A DNA stretch of 11,241 nt from CAZVIJ01 sp964626735 (lineage in GTDB: Bacteria > Patescibacteriota > Dojkabacteria > JAOAGR01): the NCBI GenBank assembly GCA_964626735.1, contig CAZVIJ010000053.1, positions 1 to 11,241 of the forward strand, read 5' to 3'. Both the position numbers and the translations under genes were made by a program. Below are positions 6,143 to 11,241 of the stretch, piece by piece. Below the pieces are notes generated by a model. The model did not search any database, was not told where the DNA came from, and was given only the letters and a program-made list of their open reading frames with translations. Positions within the stretch are counted from its first letter, which is position 1; the number at the start of each line of letters is the position of its first letter.

Positions 6143-6880
6143 ATGCAACGGTTCAACGGCGACATTGAAGATAGTTCAAGCGAACGCGATTCGATGGTAG
6201 CGTATTCGGAGGATCTCCTTCGCGAAATGTACGGTTTCGCCCTGAGCAATTCAACCTTATCCCCGTTACAACGGGATCAAATCGCCCTCTTGGCAAGAAA
6301 GGATGATGCGTATGCAGTTGCCGTGGTAACGAGCATGTCGACGTTCATGGGCGTATACCAAGACGCGATAGCCGGAAAAGGAACTGTACTATCAAGCAAT
6401 TACGAGCCGGAGTCGTACATGTTTGCTCTCGCGATTAATCCGTACCTTGCACGAAATCCCCATGCCAATATAGCTTCGTTAGTAGGTGCGCTTCCGGCGT
6501 ACTTCTATGTCAGGGATATAGAATTACAACGATTAGCCACAAGCGTTGAACCTGCTCGAACGTATATTCCCATTCCGTTTTCCGTGCACGTTCAAGGGAT
6601 TAGTGCTGAAGCGGCGTATATTTTGAGGCACAGCAAAGATCCTGATGATCTTAACCAATTCAGTGATCATCAAATTGAACTGCTATCGGTAGCCGAAGTG
6701 CTCAAAGATGCATTTAATCAGTCGGTTCACGGCAAGGCACCGTTAGCTCCAGTTGCGATGTCCCCTCGATACAGAAAGCTCTCATATGTTACGGCAATTC
6801 AGTTTGCCGATGAAGGTTCCCCGCGTTCAATGCCGGCGCGTTTGGACGAACGTATCAAACGCTATGTTACCCGAAAATGA
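6143..6880 (+). CDS. Unrecognised 245-aa protein
   Basis: I do not recognise this protein. The N-terminal 20 residues are polar and acidic with a Ser run (SSSERDS, 11-17). Residues 20-80 look helical, with a mildly hydrophobic piece at 55-75 that is too weak to call a membrane helix. YEPESYMFALAINPYLARNP (87-106) and the segment around 110-150, ending YIPIPFSVHVQG, are the most distinctive parts. Residues 153-195 look helical, and the tail is strongly basic (RLDERIKRYVTRK). It starts 2 bp after the hydrolase gene, so the pair is probably cotranscribed and may cooperate. Its last 54 bp overlap, tail to tail, the glycoside hydrolase gene on the other strand. Function is unknown. Confidence 0.77.
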   Translation: MQRFNGDIEDSSSERDSMVAYSEDLLREMYGFALSNSTLSPLQRDQIALLARKDDAYAVAVVTSMSTFMGVYQDAIAGKGTVLSSNYEPESYMFALAINPYLARNPHANIASLVGALPAYFYVRDIELQRLATSVEPARTYIPIPFSVHVQGISAEAAYILRHSKDPDDLNQFSDHQIELLSVAEVLKDAFNQSVHGKAPLAPVAMSPRYRKLSYVTAIQFADEGSPRSMPARLDERIKRYVTRK

Positions 6881-8038
6881 GTTAATTTTCTTGATTACGA
6901 TACATAGTTCTTTCTGTTCATCGCTTAACGTCCCGGTTATCCCGGCAAGAGCGAATTTTTCGACGCCCCACAATCTGACAAGCTTTGTTTTCCCGTGGTT
7001 GGGCAAGATGAGCCTTGCCGTACGTAAAATCATAAACTTGAAATCCTTAAGAGTCGAGCCGGGACCGAACGATTTTCCCCAGGTTTCGAATTGGGCCTCC
7101 GTTACTTCGACGCCAAAGTCGTATCGCTCAGCAACCGATCGCAAAGTACGTACGGTCATATCGAACGGCTTCGAGAAGTATATTGAGTCGAGCATCCTGC
7201 TCAGGAAAAACTTATCACGATTTTCAGTCTTGTAATAGTAGTCGTATCCGACTACAAAATTCTTGCGAATCGATTTCTTTTTCCGCATGCGCATAAATAA
7301 CTGTGTGATACGAGATAAGTCAAAACGTCCAGCAGAATTGACGAGTATTCTCGCATCGGGAAAATGCTTATGGACAATCTGTATCATCTGCTCAAGATAT
7401 TGGTCAGAGACCGTCCAGTTATACTCACCCATATTGTTGAACGGCTCGTTTTCAGGCTGGATCATGGTAATGCACTTCAGTTCCTCTTCATTAAACGTAT
7501 GCTTCAGCAATTCAAGCAGGGTTTCGAGATAGTGCCGTGCCGAAAACCCGATCAAGCTATTTGCTATAAACTCGCTTCCGGGAGTCGGCTTGCCACCCAT
7601 AAGCTGGAAGATATGCTCGGGAACGTGGCTCTCCGGCCATCGGATCGTCTTGACCGGACCGACATTAAGGCAAAGACGAACGTTATGCTCAAAGCACAAA
7701 CGAAGAAAGGGCAGGTAGTACGAAAGGGAAATCGTATTAGGTTCTGGAGAAATACGGTTCCATCGTAAACCAAGGCGTATATCCCTGATGCCCATTTCTT
7801 CAATGATGAATTTCAAAGCATCGTATGCGACTGCTTCGTCCAGCTCTTCCGGAGAGAATGAACAACCGACAACGACATCGCGAAGCAGGGGATCGTATTT
7901 CTTGTAAAAGTTTTCGTTGGAGATCGAGGCATCTTTCCAATCCAATCGGGTCTGTACGAGCTGGACGAATATTTTTATGAGGAAAAGGACCGCAGCGAGA
8001 TGAAAAATTATTCCGACGTAGATAAGTGCTTCCCGCAT
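6827..8038 (-). CDS. Membrane-anchored clan GH-A glycoside hydrolase
   Basis: A 403-aa protein with an N-terminal hydrophobic helix (about 5-28) lacking a clear cleavage site, so it is probably tethered with the catalytic domain outside. The rest resembles a clan GH-A (beta/alpha)8 retaining hydrolase. IRLGLRWNRISPEP (87-100) matches the second strand; CITMIQPENEPFN (189-201) holds the NEP motif with Glu198 as acid/base; VVGYDYYY (262-269) fits the sixth strand; GVEVTEAQ (309-316) provides the nucleophile Glu314; LVRLWGVEKF (353-362) fits the eighth strand. The nearest named families are GH5, GH39 and GH10, but I cannot choose between them. The likely role is trimming of surface or host-derived glycans. 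It begins 15 bp after the stem of the upstream gene's terminator. Its last 17 codons are antisense to the 245-aa gene. Confidence 0.78.
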   Translation of the reverse strand: MREALIYVGIIFHLAAVLFLIKIFVQLVQTRLDWKDASISNENFYKKYDPLLRDVVVGCSFSPEELDEAVAYDALKFIIEEMGIRDIRLGLRWNRISPEPNTISLSYYLPFLRLCFEHNVRLCLNVGPVKTIRWPESHVPEHIFQLMGGKPTPGSEFIANSLIGFSARHYLETLLELLKHTFNEEELKCITMIQPENEPFNNMGEYNWTVSDQYLEQMIQIVHKHFPDARILVNSAGRFDLSRITQLFMRMRKKKSIRKNFVVGYDYYYKTENRDKFFLSRMLDSIYFSKPFDMTVRTLRSVAERYDFGVEVTEAQFETWGKSFGPGSTLKDFKFMILRTARLILPNHGKTKLVRLWGVEKFALAGITGTLSDEQKELCIVIKKINSFSGNIAFDTFVQTRRH

Positions 8039-8044
8039 TTCTTG

Positions 8045-8078
8045 AAAAAATAAAGCTGCGTACTTTCGTACACAGCTT
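8045..8078 (-). terminator. Rho-independent terminator after the SPFH gene
   Basis: On the minus strand, AAGCTG-t-GTAC and GTAC-g-CAGCTT pair to make a 10-bp stem with one mismatch, closed by a GAAA (GNRA) tetraloop (8064-8067). TATTTTTTC follows at once. It lies 20 bp after the SPFH stop, which makes this a textbook intrinsic terminator. The U-tract ends only a few bases before the start codon of the next gene. Confidence 0.88.
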
Positions 8079-8097
8079 AGTAGCTATTGGTTACTTC

Positions 8098-8979
8098 TTA
8101 CTTGGTTCCAAGCATGCCGTACAGCTGCTTGAGCATATCGTCCATCGACCCCGGGTTCGAATTGACGAAGACAACCTTCGAGTTCTCCGAAGTGCCGATT
8201 GCCTTCAATGCATCCATATACTGGGTAAGCATGACGACGTTCATTACCGAAGTCGTTTCTGCGCCGGTGGCAGACTTCATATTCTCGATCGATTCCTTCA
8301 AACCGTTGATAATAGCCTCTCGCTCTTCAGCGACACCCAAACCGGAAAGCTTACGAGCTTCGCGGTCGGCTTCAGCTGCCCTAACTTTTAGAATCTTATT
8401 TGCATTACCTTCAAATTCGGCTGCTTCCTGCAGACGCTTAGAGGCGATAACCTTGCTCATGGCATTCGTTATTTCGGGAGGCAAAACGACATCCTTCACT
8501 TGGAACGCGTCGATCTCCCGTCCCCAACCCTCGAACTTTTCCTTCAGGTGGTCGATAAGATATGCGGTAAGCTCATCGCGCTTTTCGAGGATCTCCTCAT
8601 GCGACTGGAGCGCTACATAGCTTCGGATACTATTCTCGATTGTCGACTTCATGACGCCGACCGGATCGATGAGGGAATAGTAGCTTTCCGCTATCTTGTC
8701 GGGTCGAATATGGTAAACGAGCGTCGTGTCAAGCGTTATCGTAACCTTATCTTTGGTGATGGCTACGATCGAGAAATCAAGATTCTGACCGAATAGGTAA
8801 ACCGTTTCTCGTACTTTCTGAAATATCGGGACTACATAGTGCATTCCAGGGTGAAGGACGCCGCTGAATTTACCTAAAGTCTCTACGATTAGCGCTGACT
8901 GCTGACTCACGACTTTAATTCCTGAGATCAACAGAAACACTAAGATGATTGGACAAACTAGCAATAAGAATGTTCCCAT
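8098..8979 (-). CDS. SPFH/band-7 (prohibitin/stomatin-like) membrane protein
   Basis: A membrane-anchored scaffold protein. An N-terminal hydrophobic helix (3-20) is followed at once by the band-7 domain (about 20-180), with the family's opening VVSQQSALIVETLGKFSG (23-40) and PGMHYVVP (44-51). A charged Ala/Glu/Arg-rich coiled coil (about 176-235) follows, and the tail ends MDDMLKQLYGMLG (279-291). At 293 aa it is like stomatin, HflC and plant HIR proteins. These proteins form large rings in the membrane and in several cases control an FtsH-type or serine protease. No NfeD or protease gene is adjacent, so a partner is not visible. No Shine-Dalgarno precedes ATG 8979. A strong terminator follows the gene, so it is transcribed separately from the glycoside hydrolase. 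Confidence 0.92.
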   Translation of the reverse strand: MGTFLLLVCPIILVFLLISGIKVVSQQSALIVETLGKFSGVLHPGMHYVVPIFQKVRETVYLFGQNLDFSIVAITKDKVTITLDTTLVYHIRPDKIAESYYSLIDPVGVMKSTIENSIRSYVALQSHEEILEKRDELTAYLIDHLKEKFEGWGREIDAFQVKDVVLPPEITNAMSKVIASKRLQEAAEFEGNANKILKVRAAEADREARKLSGLGVAEEREAIINGLKESIENMKSATGAETTSVMNVVMLTQYMDALKAIGTSENSKVVFVNSNPGSMDDMLKQLYGMLGTK

Positions 8980-8988
8980 TGTTAATCA

Positions 8989-8994
8989 ACTATA
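8989..8994 (-). promoter_or_regulatory. Candidate -10 element for the SPFH gene
   Basis: On the minus strand this is TATAGT (5 of 6 to consensus), ending 9 bp before ATG 8979 and predicting a leader of about 3 bases. A TACAAT overlaps just upstream (14 bp from the ATG). A 6-bp inverted repeat, TTGTAC/GTACAA (8995-9000 and 9017-9022), lies immediately upstream and might be an operator. Confidence 0.4.
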
Positions 8995-9032
8995 TTGTAC
9001 ACCCAAACATCGCTTGGTACAAAGGATTCTTC

Positions 9033-9614
9033 TCATTCTTTCGTGGCGACGGCAACCGTGTAGGTCCCGCCTTGCTTTATCTTTTCGTAATTCCCGAAGA
9101 TCTCCTTGAACGTTCGCTTGATATATTCCTTTAAACCGGAGATAGTGACGACGTACAGCCGTCCGCCAGTATTGAGATGCTCCTTCGCGTCCTCGAAAAG
9201 TATCTCGAACATCTCGTTTCCGACTTTAGCCGGCAAATTCGAGACGATGACATCGAACTTCATGTCGGCAGGAACGTGGGAAAATCCATTGCTCAGATAT
9301 GCTTTCGCGTTTTGTGTACCGTTCAGTTTCGCGTTGAAGGTAGCGTATTCTACAGCGATGAAGTCGCGGTCAACCATATGTACCTCCATAAACGAATCCG
9401 TCTTCGCTATCGCTAAACCGAGAGGACCATATCCGCATCCGATATCGAGAACCGAATGAACATCATCCAGGTCGATCGAATCAAGCAGCATTTTCGAACC
9501 AGCATCGATCTGCTTCGGGCTGAACGTTCCCCAGGTCGTCCTGAACTCCAGCTTGTTGCCCAGGAGAACCGTCTCGATAACTTGATCCTTTCGCTTGTCT
9601 TCGATGTGCTTCAT
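9033..9614 (-). CDS. Class I SAM-dependent methyltransferase, RsmC/YbxB-like
   Basis: A 193-aa Rossmann-fold methyltransferase resembling the catalytic half of the RsmC/RlmG group, which methylates guanines in rRNA. The segment FRTTWGTFSPKQIDAGSKML (24-43) matches the family lead-in. Motif I is VLDIGCGYGPLGL (55-67), the acidic residue after strand 2 is Asp82 in MVDRD, and motif IV is VSNLPAKVGNE (124-134), where related enzymes have NPP followed by an aromatic or small residue. The NLPA form is a variant that keeps the essential Asn and Pro. LNTGGRLYVVT (147-157) fits strand 5. Length agrees with the single-domain Firmicutes and archaeal members, not the duplicated E. coli RsmC. It is divergent from the dehydrogenase gene (45-bp gap). 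An RNA target is likely but not proven. Confidence 0.88.
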   Translation of the reverse strand: MKHIEDKRKDQVIETVLLGNKLEFRTTWGTFSPKQIDAGSKMLLDSIDLDDVHSVLDIGCGYGPLGLAIAKTDSFMEVHMVDRDFIAVEYATFNAKLNGTQNAKAYLSNGFSHVPADMKFDVIVSNLPAKVGNEMFEILFEDAKEHLNTGGRLYVVTISGLKEYIKRTFKEIFGNYEKIKQGGTYTVAVATKE

Positions 9615-9645
9615 GTAATAAATGGCTACAGAACTAATACATTTT

Positions 9646-9654
9646 CATTATAAC
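9646..9654 (+). promoter_or_regulatory. Weak -10-like sequence before the dehydrogenase gene
   Basis: CATTAT (9646-9651, 4 of 6, ending 8 bp before ATG 9660) overlaps TATAAC (9649-9654, 5 of 6, 5 bp before the ATG). One of them is probably the -10 box, as the 45-bp divergent gap must hold promoters for both genes and there is no Shine-Dalgarno. I could not find a convincing element for the divergent methyltransferase gene. Confidence 0.3.
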
Positions 9655-9659
9655 CTATT

Positions 9660-10520
9660 ATGGAAGAATCCAAGAAACAATTTCCGCCACAGGAACAGGA
9701 GACCCAGCCGGGTATCCAGACAGACATGAAGCCCGAGCCGCTCACCATCTACGATACGTATAAAGGCTCGGAAAAGCTTAAGGATAAAGTTGCGCTCATT
9801 ACAGGTGGCGATAGCGGAATTGGGAGAGCCGCTGCGGTACATTTCGCTCGAGAAGGTGCAGATGTCGTCATCGTGTACTTTAACGAGGATACCGATGCCG
9901 AGCAGACCAAGAAATTGATAGTGAACGAAGGTCGATCATGCCTGCTGATCAAGGGCGATATCGGAGAAGAATCGTTTTGCAAATCTGCGATCGAGCAAAC
10001 CATCGATAGATTTCAGCATCTCGACATCCTCGTCAACAACAGCGCAGAACAGCATCCTCAGAAAAATATCGAAAATATTACGGAAGAACAGCTCGTACGA
10101 ACGTTTCGGACGAATATCTTTTCTTTCTTTTTCATGACCAAGGCGGCAATGAAATACCTGCATGAGGGATCGTCAATCATAAATACATCGTCAGTTACCA
10201 TGTACAAAGGCAGCCCCGAACTTCTCGACTACTCATCGACCAAGGGGGCAATTGTCGCATTCACGCGATCGCTTTCTCAAAACCTGGCGGAAAAGAAGAT
10301 ACGGGTAAACGCCGTTGCGCCCGGACCGATATGGACGCCGCTCATTCCATCAACGTTCGATAAGGAAAAGGTTAGCGGATTCGGATCGGATGTCCCCCTA
10401 GGCAGAGCCGGGCAGCCGGCAGACTTGGGTCCTACCTACGTATACCTGGCGTCGAACGATAGCAGTTACGTTACGGGGCAAACGCTGCATGTTAACGGTG
10501 GGGAAGTGGTAAACGGCTAG
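9660..10520 (+). CDS. Short-chain dehydrogenase/reductase, YghA/YhdG-type with N-terminal extension
   Basis: An NAD(P)-dependent classical SDR oxidoreductase. At 286 aa it has the long N-terminal arm of the YghA/glucose-ribitol-dehydrogenase-like group: PPQEQETQPG followed by MKPEP (9-27). The nucleotide-binding site is TGGDSGIG (48-55). Asp100 (GDIG) and NNSAEQ (126-131, replacing the common NNAG) follow. The catalytic set is Asn152, Ser178, Tyr191 and Lys195 (YSSTK). PGPIWTPLIP (221-230) and the C-terminal VTGQTLHVNGG (271-281) are standard. The substrate is unknown; bacterial relatives are often stress-induced aldehyde or sugar reductases. It stands alone between two minus-strand genes, and the ATG at 9660 is supported because the conserved arm begins just after it. 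Confidence 0.93.
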   Translation: MEESKKQFPPQEQETQPGIQTDMKPEPLTIYDTYKGSEKLKDKVALITGGDSGIGRAAAVHFAREGADVVIVYFNEDTDAEQTKKLIVNEGRSCLLIKGDIGEESFCKSAIEQTIDRFQHLDILVNNSAEQHPQKNIENITEEQLVRTFRTNIFSFFFMTKAAMKYLHEGSSIINTSSVTMYKGSPELLDYSSTKGAIVAFTRSLSQNLAEKKIRVNAVAPGPIWTPLIPSTFDKEKVSGFGSDVPLGRAGQPADLGPTYVYLASNDSSYVTGQTLHVNGGEVVNG

Positions 10521-10530
10521 ACACGAGTGT

Positions 10531-10562
10531 CAATTAACAATAGTCAATGTTGAATTGTTAAT
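10531..10562. repeat. Inverted repeat and degenerate CAATNNN heptamers in a convergent gap
   Basis: ATTAACAAT (10533-10541) and ATTGTTAAT (10554-10562) pair perfectly over 9 bp around a 12-base centre that itself contains TCAA/TTGA. The left part also reads as three back-to-back heptamers beginning CAAT (10531, 10538 and 10545). There is no proper T-run after the stem on either strand, so it is at best a weak terminator. The rest of the 102-bp gap (10563-10622) is very AT-rich, with short palindromes and no gene. Confidence 0.55.
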
Positions 10563-10622
10563 GTAAATTTTCGACCTGCTAGATTCATTCATAATTAATA
10601 ATTGAAAATTGATCATTCGCAT

Positions 10623-11241
10623 TTAACGCAACGCGTTAAATGCCACAGGCTGTATTTCGTCGACCCAGAGTTCGTATTCTTTTTCTGAAGGGTGAAGGCC
10701 ATCGACGTTAACGAGTGATACATCGGTTTTCATATCTTTCGAAAGTTCGAAAATATCAACGACCTGTACGTTTCGTTTGCCGCACTCTTCCTTGATGATC
10801 GAATTGTATTGCGAAATCCCAGAGGAGATATCTCTCGTCGTTATGATTACCTTACCGGCTGGGGCAGCAGAGAAATCCGGTATGGTTAGAACGATTAGGC
10901 GTGATGGTTTCGGAAGCTTGATGAGCGTGCTGGTTATTGCATGGGAAAAGTCTTTCCTGAACGTATCGTTATTTGATCCTTTTATCCAATCGTTAACGCC
11001 TATTTGTAGCGTCACGAAGTCGGGTTTCATGCTTTCGACGACCGGAAGCTGTTTATCGATAAGATCTTTCGAGGTCCAACCGGATTGCGATGCATTCGAG
11101 ACGAGTTTTACCTTAATGCCTTGATCATTCAGCCGTTTTGACAAAAGCGACGGCCACGAGCTTTCTGGGGGAAGTCCATCGCCGGAGGAATATGAATCGC
11201 CAAGCGCTACGTATCGAATTTCGTGCGATGCATTGTATCGC
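10623..11241 (-). CDS. SGNH/GDSL-family hydrolase (N-terminus outside window)
   Basis: A serine esterase/lipase of the SGNH superfamily, probably acting on acyl or acetyl esters of lipids or glycans. The frame stays open to the window edge, giving 205 residues. Block I is ALGDSYSSGDGL (12-23) with nucleophile Ser16. SGWTS (53-57) holds the block II Gly, LQIGVNDW (78-85) holds Gly81 and Asn83, and VDGLHP (179-184) contains Asp180 and His183, completing the catalytic set. A start chosen at TTG 11144 would lose the GDS serine, so the gene must begin further upstream. Whether there is a signal peptide or lipobox cannot be seen, as the start lies outside. The motif spacing resembles lysophospholipase L1/arylesterase-like members (TAP/YpmR style). 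It converges on the dehydrogenase gene. Confidence 0.92.
   Translation of the reverse strand, partial: RYNASHEIRYVALGDSYSSGDGLPPESSWPSLLSKRLNDQGIKVKLVSNASQSGWTSKDLIDKQLPVVESMKPDFVTLQIGVNDWIKGSNNDTFRKDFSHAITSTLIKLPKPSRLIVLTIPDFSAAPAGKVIITTRDISSGISQYNSIIKEECGKRNVQVVDIFELSKDMKTDVSLVNVDGLHPSEKEYELWVDEIQPVAFNALR

Noticed and set aside
6753..7803. Several 80-160 codon plus-strand frames opposite the GH-A gene
   Set aside because: They are antisense to a gene with clear catalytic motifs; their proteins look like reverse-complement shadows.
10520..10531. GACAC/GTGTC as a terminator hairpin after the dehydrogenase gene
   Set aside because: The loop would be only two bases and there is no following T-run.
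10623..11144. TTG at 11144 as the start of the SGNH hydrolase
   Set aside because: The frame continues upstream through the GDSYSSG block with the catalytic serine, so the TTG is an internal Leu codon.
1..11241. Alternative genetic code with TGA read as glycine, as in some CPR lineages
   Set aside because: TGA ends the glycosylase, methyltransferase, GH-A and two unknown genes at sensible places, and no recognised gene contains an in-frame TGA.
1..11241. CRISPR array, toxin-antitoxin pair, insertion sequence, tRNA or riboswitch
   Set aside because: The gaps are too short (at most about 100 bp), no regularly spaced repeats or terminal inverted repeats were seen, and no cloverleaf or leader structure is visible.

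Overview
This 11.2 kb bacterial window is densely packed. It holds twelve complete genes and two that run off the ends, and no gap between genes exceeds about 105 bp. I see no rRNA, tRNA, CRISPR array, insertion sequence or phage gene. TGA ends several genes exactly where their families should end, so the standard code with TGA as stop fits. Compact genes, small overlaps, a reduced-looking gene set and a near absence of Shine-Dalgarno sequences suggest a Patescibacteria (CPR) genome, possibly a Saccharibacteria-like one. That is inference from style; no phylogenetic marker gene is present.

Layout. Bases 1-2566 (+): the tail of an unknown gene, an unrecognised 268-aa protein, an adenylate-kinase-like NMP kinase, and 3 bp later an OGG1-type 8-oxoguanine DNA glycosylase. 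Bases 2517-4263 (-): a two-gene ABC exporter, with the ATPase first and the ABC-2 permease 1 bp behind it. Its 3' end overlaps the glycosylase tail by 50 bp. Bases 4326-6880 (+): an unrecognised 338-aa protein, a C26-type glutamine amidotransferase-like hydrolase, and an unrecognised 245-aa protein. Bases 6827-9614 (-): a class I methyltransferase (RsmC-like), an SPFH/band-7 membrane protein with a strong terminator, and a membrane-anchored clan GH-A glycoside hydrolase whose tail overlaps the 245-aa gene by 54 bp. Bases 9660-10520 (+): a YghA-type short-chain dehydrogenase. Bases 10623-11241 (-): an SGNH/GDSL hydrolase cut by the window end.

Regulation. Gene starts almost never have a Shine-Dalgarno. 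Instead, a -10-like hexamer (three of them extended TGnTAnnnT) ends 7-9 bp before the ATG of five genes, which would make their mRNAs leaderless or nearly so. The 62-bp divergent gap at 4264-4325 carries such an element for each direction plus a perfect 10-bp palindrome touching one of them.

How the genes fit together. The exporter pair is a clear functional unit. The kinase/glycosylase pair suggests nucleotide or DNA-damage housekeeping. SPFH protein, GH-A enzyme and SGNH hydrolase suggest envelope or surface-glycan work. The three unrecognised proteins are the best candidates for something undescribed. I cannot demonstrate a named defence or mobile system here.
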